Source of the DNA: Mrakia gelida
Lineage: Eukaryota; Basidiomycota; Tremellomycetes; Cystofilobasidiales; Mrakiaceae
Direction: 5' to 3'
NCBI GenBank assembly: GCA_024345305.1
Contig: BRON01000007.1
Location: 1,240,001 to 1,304,000, forward strand
DNA: 64,000 nt
Shown piece by piece: positions 25,570 through 37,898 of the stretch (within the stretch, counting starts at the first letter, position 1; each line of letters starts with the position of its first letter). Below the pieces are notes generated by a model. It was not told where the DNA came from. It ran no database searches and saw only the letters and a program-made list of their open reading frames with translations. The position numbers and the translations under genes were made by a program.

Positions 25570-26117
25570 CGCGTTAGAGGTTGAGATTTGATGATGAGTT
25601 GAGGTTGGAAGTGAAGAGGATGGATGTGGTTGGGATGCAGAACGATATCGACTCTCGACTCGACACTTCCTCTCTCCCCTCCCCAGCTCCAACCTTGACT
25701 TTGCTTCTTGATTTGGTGTCGGAAGCCGCTTTGATCTGTACCTCACTGTACCTGCGCAGTATCGGCGGAAGTTAGGCGACTCGGATAACGGCTGCGCGAC
25801 GAGAACGAACGCGCAAAAAGGAGGCTTGACGCGTCCGTCCGTCCGAGATAGATGAGCTTCGACAGTTCCATTTCGGCGATGAAAGAACCTTCAGCACGCG
25901 CTCGAGGAACCCGAGACCAGCAAATGATCCCACGGCGCCGAACAAGGATCGAAGAGTGAAAACGAGCTCACATGGACAGCGAGACGCACTTCCCTCCCGA
26001 GGCCCTCCACTGAAAAGAGCACGCATGATATCCGTATAGCCCAGCAAAAAAAAGAACGAGCACAACCGTAAACAGAAACGAGACGAACCAAACCAACGAA
26101 CGAGACGAGAACGAAAA
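25570..26117. other. Intergenic between two minus-strand genes
   Basis: About 550 bases hold the promoter of the unrecognised gene and the 3' UTR of CTF4. An A-rich run (GCAAAAAAAAGAACG) at about 26043 may mark the CTF4 3' end. No coding sequence is supported. Confidence 0.5.
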
Positions 26118-29100
26118 TCAAGCCTCATCGACAACGGGAGCAGCAGCCTGAGCAGCAGCGAATCTGAACTTCTCCAGCTTCGACATGGAGGCCGTGCTCT
26201 CCCCGTTCGATTCCACAACCACGACCTTCTTCTTCTTCCGCGGCGGGGAGTCCATCTGCAAAGAAGCGAAACGAACCGAAGAAGGTCAGCGAACGCGTCG
26301 AAGCTCGATCGAGAACGAAGGCTCAAAAACTCACCTGAGTCTCCTCCTCCTCCTCCTCAGCCATCTCCTCATCCTCCTCAATTACAATCTTCTTCTCCTT
26401 CTTCGTCCTTACTGGCTCATCCACCTGAGTCTCCTGCTCCTCCTCCTCCTCCTCGGGTGCCTCCCCAACGGTGTCCAGAACGCTCGTCTCTTCCTCAGCG
26501 GCGTCGTCGTCCCTCATCTCCTCGTCCTCCCCCTCGGGAGACTTCTCCTCAGCGGCAGCTTTGGGTTTCCTTCCCTTCTTCTTCTTCTCGGGAGGAGGGA
26601 CGGGAGGGAGTCCGAAGAGGGTTTGTTGTTTGGGTCCGGTGGAGACCTTGCCTGCTTTGGATTTGGAGATGACGGAGGAGGAGCCGGCTTTGGAGGATTT
26701 GGATTCTGGCGGAGAGAGAGGGAAGGGGAGCTTAGTGCGAGTTCGGGTGGGAGGGAGGAGGCGGCGGAGAGAGTAAAATGGAGGGAGGAAAAGGGAAGGC
26801 AGGACGAACTCTTCGCCTTATCGTCGTCGATCCGATCGAAGAACGAGGTCGATTTGTTGACGCTGACGGATTTGGCGAGGTTGGTTTTGGGGAAGGGGTC
26901 TGAGACAGGAGAAGGGAGGAGAGAGAGTCAGCGTCCAGCGACGCGTTTCACGTTCAGCTCGATTCGAGTCCGAAAACTCACTAGCAGCAGTAGCAGCATC
27001 CGCATCGGCCTTCTTCCTAGCGAAAGGGTTCAGTTGAGGAGCTAAAACCAAAACACGCAAGTCGATGAAGTCAGTTTAAAGCTTTGACTCGAGGGAAAGG
27101 AAAGGGCGAGAGAAAGGGCTGACCAGGTTTCGAAGGAGCAGCCACAGAAACGACCGAATCCATCGACGCCGAGTCCATCGAGTTCCTCTTCTTCTTCTCC
27201 GGCATAGGAGCGAACCCTCCGTTCTCCTTCTCCGCCACATCCCTCTTCCTCTTCGCAGCAGCAATAGCAGCGGCCTCTCGATCTGACGACGCGTCCTCGT
27301 CCTCGTCCATGTCGTCGTCCCCACCTCCGATGGGAGCCAGATCCTCATCCTCCTCGTCGTCATCGTAGTTCTGAGCCGCCGTCGAAGGAGCTGAGTCGTA
27401 AGGTCTTGAGGAGAGGGGAGGGATCGAGCTCGTCGCAGGAGAGGCGACGACGGGAGGTCCAGCGAACGTCCTCTTCCCTCCGACCGGGCGAGGAGCGAAT
27501 TCCAGAGGGTTTCGATTCGACTTGGCTGGAGGAGCGGCTGGTGCGTCGAAGAACTCCAAGCTCGTTGACGTGGGTGGTGGGACGTATCTCGACGACGACG
27601 ACGATCCTCCGTATCGGGCTCTTCGTTCGTCGTCCTCCCTCTTCCTGAGCTGCCTCTCCTTGACCTCCCTAAGAGCAGTGATCTTCTCCTTCAGTCCAGG
27701 AAGATGGTAGAACGCCGCGATCTGAACAGCCGAGTCGATGGATTTGACCGAGTTGAGCATCCGAGCGGCGTCGAGCGCTCGAGGAAGTTTGTCGGCTTTG
27801 CAGGCGGTTTGGATGAGTTGGAGGAGGTGCTTGTCCATGGAGAGTTCGAGGCGGTAGATCTCGTCCGAGTCGTCGTAGGAGGAGGCTTGGGAGTCTCGGA
27901 GAGCGAGAGCTTCGATGTTTTGGCGCATGAAGCTGGAGAAGAATGGGGAATGAGAGGGAGAGTCAGTTTGACGCGACGGAGTCGAGGAAGAGAGAGGAAG
28001 CAGAGGAAGGAAGGAGCGACTCACTTCTCCTCGAGCTGACCAGCCGAGTTGGCCATGTTGAGCAACGGCATGTTGATGTCAAGATCCGAGATGAGAGGTC
28101 GAGGGAAGTAAGGGTTCTTCTCCGTTCCCTGCGAGTCGAAGAAAAGAAGGCGTCGAAGTCGTGAGCGTCAGCGATCTGTTCCGCTCGAACGTTCGAAACT
28201 GGTCCACGGGAGACGAACCTTGAGGATAACAGCCATGAACTTCCCACCCTGAACTCCCACAGCCCAGTAGCTCTCGTCCTTCCCTTCCCTTCGAGCGAGC
28301 GTGAACGTATCGAGGGCAGGGATCCAACGAGCCTGTCCTGGACGACGGAACCGATCGAGGGTGGAGAGGATTCCTCGAGAGTCGTAGAGAGCGGGGATCT
28401 GTGACGCGAAAGGAATCAAAGCCGAGGTCAGCGAGGGAGGCTCGTCGAGGAAAGGAAGAGAAGAGATGGGAGGAAGGGTGAACTCACTCCGTCCTCAGCG
28501 AACCCAACCCAACTCAACGTCGTCTGTCGTCCGAGAGGGAGTCGACCTTCCGAGACGAGCTCGAAGGATTCCAAGTCGACGAGAGAGTAGCGGAGGTTTT
28601 GGCAGCCTGCAAAATCGAGCCGAACGAAGAACAATCAGCTTTCTCGCTCCCTTCGTTTCGTCGAGACGCGTCGAACCAAACCTCGCTCAAACTCACCATC
28701 TAAACTCGTCCCTCCCTCTCTACTAACCACCAACACCTCCTTCCTCCCCCCTACCATCGTTATCACCTCCTCTCCCATCCTCCAAATATACTTCTGCACT
28801 CCACTTCCCGTCAAAAACCTCAAGTACCCCTTATCCGTCGCGACGACCACCGTTCCTGTTGTTTCGTCCACCCTTGACGACGACGATGAAGAGGAGGAGC
28901 GACCACCGACTGCGACGGCAACGGCAGCTTCGGAGTTGGCGAGCTCGTAGGACCATTCGGAGGAGGAGGACCAGGAGTCGAAGGGTCGGTAGTGGATCGA
29001 GGAAGGGGTGGATCCGTCGGGGAGGGAGGCGAAGATGGCTCCTTTTTCGCCTAGGGAAGGACGCGAAGAGGAGAGAGTGGGTCAGCGACGACGCGAGAAG

Positions 29101-31923
29101 AGAAGTGATGAGAGAGAGAGGAAAAGAGAAGAAACGCACCCAGAGCAGCCATCTCGTACTTGACGTGATCCTGGAAATGGAAGCCTCTCCTCTTGCTCGT
29201 GTCGTGGAACTCGACGTTGACGACGTGGTGGGTGTCTTGATCGGTGATGTCGATGGCTCCGACCATGTTGAAGGCTGAACGAGCGAGCGAGGCGGAGGAA
29301 GGGGATGTCAGCAAGAAGGTCGACGCGTCGAAACGAAACGAAAACACGTTCGAGGAAAGAGAAAAAAGGGCGGGAGAAGGGAGCTCACCGAGATACCTCT
29401 TCTTACCCCTCAAAGGAGTCGAACCAGGTTGGAAAGCAGGTTGAGCTTTGGTGACGTTGACTGCAAGACGAAGACGAGATCAAAACGAAGCGAAGAAGTC
29501 AGTTCGAGTCGAGTCGCGTCGCTCTACCCGTCCTCGTCTCTTCCTCCCTCCACCCAACCGCTTTTCTTTCGCCAACCAACACCCACCACCCGCCCGACTG
29601 AATCAAAGTTCAACGAAAAGAGAACGCCAACTCACCAACTTCCCTTCCCGACTTCCCACCACCTCCACCCCACCTCTCGACAGCACTCTTCCCCTTCCCA
29701 TTCATCCCCCCAAATGCCCCTCCCTCCTCCTCATCATCAATGATCCAATCCTCCCCATACCCTCCATCTCCTCCATCCTCCTCACCACTCCTCTCCCCTC
29801 CATCCAAATCCACATCGTCCCCATCCTCACTCTCGTTCCCTCGTCTCTTCTTCACCGGCGAGTTAACCTCCAGCGGCTCCACCGCAAGCTCATCGTCCCC
29901 GAAAAGGGGCGACCTCGCATGTCGCTGGTTGAGCGAGACATGAGCGGAGAAGCGTTCGGCTGGGTGAGGGTAACCGGATGGGACAGGGTCGAACCATTGA
30001 GTGAAGCCGCCTGTGGAGTCGGTGAAGCCTAGGAGGTTGGAGACGGGGGAGAATTGGAGGGAGGTGAGGAGGGGGGTTGTGCCGGATTCGGGGGGGTGGT
30101 CGTAGCTGTGGGCGAAAACAGCGTTTGAGCGAGGGTGGGGAGGGTGGGGGAGGGTGGGAGGAGGGAGAGGGAGGAGGAGGAGGAGGGAGAGACGCGTCAG
30201 GTTTTGAACGAGGACCAAGCGAGCTGAGTCGCGAAAGGGAGGTGGGAAAAGTGGGAGGGGCGAGTGCGAACGTACGTAGCGATGATCTTCTTCGACTCGA
30301 CCTCCCAGATGAGGACTTTCGAGTCGTCTCCGGACGAGGCGAGGTACTTCCCGTTCGGTGAGAAGGCGAGTTCTCGGATGCCCTGAGGATGCGAAGATCG
30401 TTCGAAGCACGGACGAGACAAGGATCGATGGTCAGCGTTTCATTATCCCAAGGTCTGAACGAGGTTCGTTCCAACCGAGCAGCTCGAACAAAAGAGGGGG
30501 AGACGCGAAGGGAGGGAGGGAGGGAAACGCGAGGAGAGCTCACCGAAGCATGACCTCCCTCTTCGGAATGGAACTTCCCGACCTTCTCCCACGTTGAGCG
30601 CTGGTAGATTTGGATCTCTGCATCAATGCGAGCCCAAGAAAGACGCGTCAGTAAGGCAAAGAAGGGCGAGCGAGAGCGAAGGGAAGGGAGGGAGAAACGA
30701 GGTTGAACTCGACCTCGCGCGAGCTCGAGGAAACGAATGGACTCACCCTGCGACTTCGACGGAATCACAAACAGTTTCCCTCCAGGGTGCCAAACAGGAG
30801 TAGCAGAGATGATTTCCCTAGATACCCCCAGAAACCAAGCCAAAAACGCGATCAGCTCAGCTCATGCCCTCCCCCTCCCCTTCCTCTCGCTCATGTTCAC
30901 TCACTCAGGCTCCCCCTTTTTACACAACCCCTCAAAAACCTTCACCACCGTCGGTTCCTCCCATTTCGCATCCTCTTCCTCCTCCCCTTCGTTGAGCATA
31001 CACTCCTTCGCATCCCAAACCGTCAAGTTCCCTTCGCATCCTGTGGAAAGCAAGATCTCTCCGTCTGGACTCCAGGCGAGAGCTCGGGCGGGGGCGTTGG
31101 TGGTGAGGCGGAGGGTGAGAGGGGAGAGGAAGGAGGTTAACGAGGAGGGGAGGATTTTGATCAGGAGGTCGCTAAGGGAGGTGAATGGGTAGGAGAGGGA
31201 GGAGGGTGAGCTCGAGCGCGTGAAGGGAAGGAGGAGGGAAGGAGCTGAGAGGGATGGATGGATGGACTCACTCTGAAGCACAAGCGATCCTCTTCCCCGT
31301 CTTATCAAACACTCCACATCGAATAGGAACACCCGCAGCCCGAGAAGCTAGACCAGCGAACTTGATCTCCCCTGAAGGTTGGTTGGGAGGAGGGAGCGAG
31401 AAGAGTCGGAGGGTGGATTCGTGAGAGGAGGTGAGGAGGTGGGTCGCCTGCAAACCATCCAAACGCACGAACGCACAACAAACGAAAAGGTGAACAACAA
31501 CAACAACAACAACAACAACAAGGTGATCAGCTTCCACCCTACCCTACCACCTCCTCCGCAGCCCATCTCTACAAAGGAGAGAGCGTTCGCACTCACCGAA
31601 CAATCCAACCACCCCACATCCTCCTTGTTCTGATCCAACAACCTAGGCTCGTCCATCTCCCCTTTAGCAGTCTCGAACACTCGAACTAAGCCATCTTTGC
31701 CACTGGTGAACATCAGCCTGCAAACGCGAACCCAAAACAACAACAACAAACGCGTGAGCTCTTCTTCTCTTCAAGCGCGAGCTCGCCTCCTTCCCTTTCC
31801 CATCCCATCCCTTCCCTCCCTCCCCCTTGTTCCGACTCACCCTCCATCATGCGAGAAAACGAAACGTGTGAGCCCGACTTGGTGGGCGGGGTAGGTGAGC
31901 GTCTTAGGCGTCGGAGGGGGCAT
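26118..31923 (-). CDS. CTF4: CTF4/AND-1/WDHD1-type replisome adaptor
   Basis: CTF4 (Mcl1 in fission yeast, AND-1 in animals) ties the CMG helicase to DNA polymerase alpha and helps sister-chromatid cohesion. The ATG at 31923 gives [20 protein letters not shown], followed by WD repeats: [70 protein letters not shown] and [19 protein letters not shown] long acidic insert follows (about 29640-29890). The SepB-type domain reads [38 protein letters not shown] and [20 protein letters not shown]. The helical C-terminal part reads [20 protein letters not shown] and [20 protein letters not shown]. The tail is low-complexity, acidic and basic, ending PVVDEA before TGA at 26120-26118. About twenty short introns are present. 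No animal-type HMG box is visible. Confidence 0.9.
31491..31522. repeat. CAA trinucleotide microsatellite in a CTF4 intron
   Basis: About nine to ten tandem copies of AAC/CAA on the plus strand lie inside a CTF4 intron (TTG repeats on the transcript). A shorter CAA run is near 31737. These should be length-polymorphic and have no evident coding role. Confidence 0.85.
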
Positions 31924-32336
31924 GGCGGAGGAAGGGGAGGGAAGGAGGGAAGTGGTTGGGCGCGTCTGAGCTCGAAATGAAAGTCGAGCTTTGGACGCGA
32001 AGGGGAGGGGGGGTCGTCAAGGGGAAAGACAGGTGAAGTTTGTTTTTGTTTTCGCGTGTTTGGGTTAAGAGCTAGGGAGTTCTGATCTCAAAGAGAGGCG
32101 TAAACCAATTTGAATCGAAAAAAGAGAAGGAACCGCAAGGAAGAGGGAGTCCAGCAACGAGCGAGCGAAATGCGTCGTGTCTCGTCTCGTCTCATCTCGT
32201 CTCGTCGAAAGAGAAAACAGCAAGAAGAGTCCAAGAAAAGGGGTCAAAGTCAAATCATCGTAAAGTATCGTAATCGTAAATAAAAAAAAGCATGTAAAGT
32301 CCATCGTCCTCTGCTCCTCACCCTCTCCCAAGCCCA
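31924..32336. other. Intergenic with TCTCG pentanucleotide repeats
   Basis: Between the CTF4 start and the next minus-strand stop. A run of TCTCG/TCTCA pentamers lies at about 32178-32208, and an A/T-rich patch with GTAAAGTATCGTAATCG at about 32255-32300. It likely holds the CTF4 promoter and the upstream gene's 3' UTR. No coding sequence is seen. Confidence 0.5.
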
Positions 32337-35300
32337 TCACCTCCCACCGACCCTCCCTCTCCCGCTCCTCTCCCCTTTTCCACCCACCCCACCCACCCCA
32401 CCCTCCTCCTTATCCTCTCTCTTCCTCTTGCCCGCTTTCCCCTTCCCCTCCCCACCACTCTCCTCGACCCTCACACTCCCAACCCTGAACGCCCAAAGCG
32501 GACTCGTCGAAGGGTTCACAAGGCACGTCGACGACGTTCGAGTTTGGGGGCGGGTTCGCCGAGAGGAGGAGTGAGGAGGGGCGAAGTCGAATCCGAAGTC
32601 GTCGTCTTCGAAGAGGATGTCGTCGTCGTCCATGAAGAGGGGCTCGGCGGAGGGGAGGTAGGTGTGGACGGAGACGGAGGAGGAAGGAGGGTTGAGAGGA
32701 GTGGGGAGGGTGTTGAAGGGCGGTCGTGGTGCTGAGTGAGTTTGAGATTGAGGAGGAGGAGAAGGGACATAGAGATCTCGTGCGTGAGAGAGGCAGGGTT
32801 TAGGGATGTAGAAGCCGAGGGTCGAACCGCTGTAAGGAACGAACAAAGACCAAAGCGAGAGAAAAGAAGGTCAGTTTTCCTTCGTCGCGTCGCTCGCTCC
32901 TCTCCCTCCCTCCCACCCTCGTTCCTTCGACCCAAAAAGACAAACACGGAAAGTCGACTCACCAACCCAAACACCCAACCTCCTCCCTCTCGCACCCACA
33001 TCCCATCACCGCTTTCTTCCCTCCTCCCTCTCCGCCCAACCCAACCATCATCCCACCCTTCTCCCCTCTGACCCCCCAGGTCATCTCCACCTCCAAAACC
33101 CTCCTCTTGACCATCATGCCTCCGGTGCGAGGATCGACATTCTCCGTGCGGGTGAAGACGAGTTCGATGGGCGAGGAGAGGGAGGACGAGGAGGTGGGGA
33201 GGGAGGCGATGAGAGCGCCGCAGCCGTGGGAGGACGAGGTGGTAGGGTTGGGTATGGTGGGTGAAAGGAGGGGGTTGGGGTAGAGGTAAGACGTGAAGGT
33301 GGTGGTGGACGGTCGAGACGAAGAAGAAGAGGATGCTTGTTGGGTTTGGTTGTCGTCGACGCGTCCTCCGCACCTCAATCCGACCCTCTCTCCTCCGTCT
33401 CCCTCCACCGCCGTCGTCGAGGACGAGGATGCTTCGCCCCTCGCCACTCCTCTCTCTCGTCGTCTCAGCCTCGGCTGAGTTCTCGTCCAATCCCACCCTC
33501 CCTCCTCCCTCAAATCCTCCTCCATCTCCTCCTCCCACGAAGCTCTTCTCTCCCCTCCTTCTCCTCCACCCACCCTCCCACCCCGACCTCCACTCCCAAA
33601 CCCAGTCCTCCTCATGCCCACTCCAGCAGATCCCAAGCTCCTCTGCGCCAGCGCTGCCTCATGCGAGCTTCCATCCCAGTGCCATTCTTCCGCTCCTCTT
33701 CGTCGCCCGACGGAGAGTCCTGCGTCATCGTCCACAACGACCCAGGAGTTGTCTTCCCCTTCGCGCCGGATCCTTCTCCTTCGACTCCGACTCTGGGACT
33801 GGGACTGGGCCTGCTGAGCCTGAGACTCCATCAACCCTTCCTGCCAACGAATCTCGGCGTCGCTGACTTCGACGACGCTGTCGCGATGCCAGGAGGAGAA
33901 ATCCCGTTCGGGATGAGGTGGTTGTCGTTGGAAGGACCTAGAGGTTGGGTTGACGATCCTTGGAACGACGAAAGGGAGGCGCGAAGGGTTGTGGGAGGCT
34001 GGGAGCGGAGAACCACTTCGACGGTTTCGTTCGCGTTCTGCTGCCTCCGAGCCGGAGCGTCGTACTGAGGGATGAGGAGGGAGGACCGGTCGAAGGGAGA
34101 GGGGATCCTCGTCCTCGTCCGAGGAGAGTTCAGAGACGCTGTTGTCGACCAGGTACTCGAAGAGGGAGGTGGTGGAGGGAGAACGACCATTTCGGACGGC
34201 TCGGTTGGAAGAGGAGTTGGGTTGAGGTTGTGGTTGAGAGGATTCCTCGATGACGACTCCACAGCCTGAGCAGTAGGATCCTCCTGTTGGACTGTCGATT
34301 TGGACGATGGTGGAGTTGCAGGACTGGCAGCGGAGAGAGGGAGGGGGTGAGGGAGCCTGGGAACGAAACGAAACGAAACGTAACGAGGAAGGTCAGCTCT
34401 CGCGAGGTCTCGCTTCGCTGCCTTTGCGAGGAGAGAGGGAGAGAAGAACTCACCGAGTACCTGGAGTACCCAGGATCGTGAAGATACCGGTCCCTCAAGT
34501 TGGACGACGACGAGGACGCAGGTGGGAAGAACGGGAACGGTCGAGGACCTCTCCCCCCACCACTGCCGAGTCCGACCTGAAGAGGAGGTGGTTCGATCCA
34601 GCTGGGAGGTCCTCCAGCTCCTCCTCCTCCTCCTTCTGCGAGCCTAGGAGGTCTCCATCCTGCTTGTCGGTGAGGAGGAGGAGGAGGAGGAGGCGGAGGA
34701 GGGTTGTGAGCGAAGATGGGGTGGTTGGCGAGGGAGAGGGAGGGAGGGTAAGGCGAGCTCTCTCGTTCCGAGGTTGAAGCGAGGAAGGTGTTGGATCCTG
34801 GTTGATCTATGACCGTTTCCTGGTAGCTCGTATCGTCCGAGTCGAGATCTGAGTCTCTGTTGAGATTGTTGGTGTGGAGAGCGAAGGGAAGAAAGTCCTC
34901 GGGAGAGGGAGATTGAGCTCGACGGGTGGTCCATGGGTCGAAGGGACGTCCTCCTACCGCGCTCTCCGCCGACGATCTGCTTCTCGCTCGGGTTTGAGGA
35001 TCCCTCTCCGGAGCTCGTTCCATCTCGACGGCTGAAGGATGGTTCGCGAGGAGTTGAGCTGTGAGAGAGGACGACCGGCTGAGTTGTCCTTGAGGCGGTG
35101 GTGGAGGAGGAGCGGGTGGGACAACCTGACGACTCCTTCGACTCGTTGAAGCTTGACTCTGGCTCGTCCATCGCTCGTCGTCTTCTCGGAGAGCTTGATC
35201 AAACCTCTCTTGAGGGGACTGAGTTGGGACGGTAGAGGTGGAGCGTCGGTTCGAGGTGGAAGGGAGGAGTGGAGACGGGGAGCGAGTGAAGAAGGAGGGT

Positions 35301-35353
35301 AGACCGAAGCTCGTCGTTGACGCTGACGGGAAGGAGAGGGAAGGGGGAGACAT
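32337..35353 (-). CDS. Large disordered protein with a TFIIB-like zinc ribbon
   Basis: The ATG at 35353 (MSPPSLSFPSAST) is followed by a long Ser/Pro-rich exon with WTSQSQ, a DSDLDSDDTSYQETVID segment and a proline run. After an intron at about 34365-34452, RCQSCNSTIVQIDSPTGG and SYCSGCGVVIEES form a CxxC-CxxC zinc ribbon like those of TFIIB/BRF factors. Then come RWQEGLMESQAQ, EDNSWVVVDDDAGLSVG, EEWHWDG and later VDPRTGGMMVKRRVLEVEMT and CGCEREEVGCLGW. The last exon gives GSTLGFYIPKPCLSHARDLY, an acidic MDDDDILFEDDDFGFDF patch and a Lys/Gly-rich tail to TGA at 32339. No cyclin fold of TFIIB is seen, so it is not a general factor. It may be a nuclear regulator; function unknown. An upstream in-frame ATG at 35491 is an alternative start. 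Confidence 0.6.
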
Positions 35354-35832
35354 GGTGAAGGAAGGAGGGAGAGGAAGGGAGAGGAGGAAGGAAGAGGTGT
35401 TTGTCTTCAGAAAAAACGAAGAGAGGTGAGAGGTTTCGTTGGAGGAGGGTGATGGTTGGTGGAGCAGAGAGCGAGACTGAGTCGACCGCATTTTGCGGCG
35501 CTTCTTCTTTCAAGCCTTTCTGGGAGAAGTGCAAGGTCGATCTAGAGACATAACAAAGAGCAGTCAGGAGGAGATAGAGGGATCAAAAGAAAAAAAGCGG
35601 GCAGCGTAGGCGAGGCTCGAGTCGAGAGAGAGAGAGGGGAAGAGCGAGAAGAGAAGAGAAAGTCCGTATTGAAGAATGATAGAGTGAGAGTGAGAGAGCT
35701 AGTAGCTATACGAGAAAGGGGAAGGGATCATACCGACCAAGCAAAGGGGACGAAGACGAGAGGAGAAGGAAAAAGCAAGACGAAAACGAGAGTGGAGAGC
35801 GAGCAGAGCGAAGGGAGAAACAACCGAGACCT
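35354..35832. other. Intergenic between two minus-strand genes
   Basis: About 480 bases, purine-rich on the plus strand (GA-repeat-like sequence at 35600-35700). It holds the zinc-ribbon gene's promoter and the next gene's 3' UTR. No supported gene. Confidence 0.5.
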
Positions 35833-37566
35833 CATCGACCACCGTAAGGGTCTCCGTATCTGGGTCCTCCCTGAGGTGGTCTAGGACCTCCAGGTGGGGA
35901 CTGGGGAGACTGGGGGTAGTTGGCGTAGCCGTGTTGAGGTTGAGGAGAGTACTGGTTGGGGTTGTACTGAAGGACGAGACGCGCGACAAGGTCGAGGTTA
36001 GTTCGCGTCGTTTAAGATTCTACGTCGAACGAAAGAGAGATCAAGCTCACCCTATCGATATCAGGCAACCTTCCGCCGACACCCCTATCGTCTTGTCCTC
36101 CGAACGAAGCGACTGAAGACATGGCCGACTGGTTGAGGAATCCGAGCCTCTCGTCCCTGGGTCCTCCCGGAGGACCTCGATCGTCTCGACCGCCAGCGTG
36201 CAGGTTGACCTGAGATGTTGAGGGAGGACCAGCTTGGAAGTTGTTCCAGGGTTGGTTGCCCGGAGGAGGACCAGGTCGACCAGCACCGGCCGCTCCAGGG
36301 TCTGAAGAAGGACGGGAAGGGAGGAGGGAGTAGAGTCAGCTTGAGAGGGCGCGAAAGAAAGTGCGAGAGCTGATGAACAGAGGGGACGAACAGAATTCTG
36401 AGATGACGAAGAGTAAAGAGAAGGAGAAAGAGGGAGAAGAGAGGTCAGTCAAGCTGAAGGGAAGCCCGGCGAAGACCAAGGATCGAAGGTCGCGGGAGGA
36501 CGAAAACGCATGAACGCACGGTTGCTTCCTCCTGAGGGGAAATCTGGAGCAGCTCCTCGTCCACCATCTCCGTAACCAGTCGAGATGTCTAGATAGCCAG
36601 CAGATCAGAACGATTCCAAGGTTGTCAGCTCTCGATTCTCTTCTCTCCTCGCCAAGGGCTCGTCCCGTTCCTTCGCTCCTCCTTCAACCAACAAGCCCAA
36701 AAACGAGACTCACACTCCCTATCCCTGGGGTTCACGTCCTCGTGTCCACCGTACGAGCTCAAAGGACTCCTAGAGTTCTTGGTCGAAGTCGAAGGAGGAG
36801 CGAGAGTCGTTCTGGATCGAATCGAGCTCGCGTCGTCGTTCCCTCCGTAGAGCAAGGTCTGTCGGTGCTGCTTGAGCTCGTAGTCGTCCACGGGAGCCTG
36901 GTTCCAGAACCTCGAGAATCGAGCTGCGTTTCGAGAGTATCGAACGACCCATCCTACGAGGAGGAAGGCGAGAGCGAGACCGACTGGAGGTGAGGTGAGG
37001 GGGAAGGAGGGGAAGGAAGGGGGAGGGGAGGGGAGGGAAAGAGGGTGAGCTTGGGTCGCCTTGTTTGCCTTTGAAAGGGACGACGAAGGGGTCGAAAAGG
37101 AGACTGACGGATTCCGAGAACGGTGTAGGCGACCTAGAGGAGTGAGGAGGAGATATAGATGGCGACGGAAGGGACGGCGAGAAAGTTGAGCAGGACGGAG
37201 AAGAAGATGAAGCGGTGTGGGTCGGTCAGGGCGTGTGTGCGTTGACGTTTCCCTTCCTCTCCCTTCTCTTGTGCCTCTCTCTGAAGGAAAGAAAGAACTC
37301 ACGATGAAGTCCGTAGCACCGTATACCTTGCAGGGCTTTCCACGGTTGTCGTACGACTTCCCGTCTGAAGAAGAAGGAGGGAAGGAAGGACGAGATGAGG
37401 AACCGAAGAAGGTTGCAACGGGAGCGCGAAGGAGGGAAGGGAACGAGAAAGCTCACAAGGGTTGTCGTTTCTGCAAGAGTACGAGGGTCGAGAAGGTCAG
37501 CAACCACGCAGAGATCGAGAAAGGGGCTATATGCACTCACTGAAGCCAGCAAGCGTTGTTTCCCAT
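35833..37566 (-). CDS. Single-pass membrane protein with Pro/Gly-rich cytoplasmic tail
   Basis: The ATG at 37566 gives a short first exon, MGNNACWLQ. Small exons then add NDNPYGKSYDNRGKPCKVYG and ATDFI, an N-terminal segment with two cysteines. Splicing at the TAG acceptor at 37134 joins VAYTVLGI to GLALAFLLVGWVVRYS, one strong membrane helix. The tail continues RNAARFSRFWNQAPVDDYEL, SSIRSRTTLAPPSTSTKNS and SSYGGHEDVNPRDRE. Downstream exons are Gly/Pro/Asn-rich (GAAGAGRPGPPPGNQPWNNF, DERLGFLNQSAMSS), ending QGGPRYGDPYGGR with TGA at 35835-35833. No signal peptide is obvious, so the N-terminus may be translocated by the helix itself. The layout resembles fungal cell-surface or secretory-pathway anchors, but I do not recognise the family. 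Confidence 0.55.
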
Positions 37567-37898
37567 TGATGTTGAAAGTTGGAGCAAGGGTGTTGGTTTG
37601 GAGGGAAGGGAGAGGGAGGGAGGTGCGGCTCGCAGAGGGGAATCCAAACGCACTGGATTCGTCGGAGATTGAAATCCTGTTTCGGAGGTATTTTCGGCTC
37701 TCAGAGAGTAAACTTTCCATTTGAGATCTCCCCAACCATGTAGGTCAAGTTTAAAATCGAAAAAATGAGGGAGGGACGAGTCGGCCTCGTCGATCTCGCT
37801 TCCCACTTCAACCCAAACAACCATCGACGCTCTCGCTTCCTTCTCTCCTCCTCAACCACCAGCAACGAACTTGGAAGAACGCCGCTTATACGGTCACC

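Noticed and set aside
26185..27045. Plus-strand open frame with Leu/His-rich stretches resembling membrane helices.
   Set aside because: It is the antisense of the acidic/Lys-rich CTF4 tail, where GAG/GAC codons read as Leu, Leu, Val.
37134..37136. In-frame TAG in the membrane protein after a hydrophobic stretch (FIFFSVLLNFLAV).
   Set aside because: There is a CTGAC branch site upstream with no AG before this TAG, so the hydrophobic text is a pyrimidine tract and the TAG is the splice acceptor; splicing there keeps frame.
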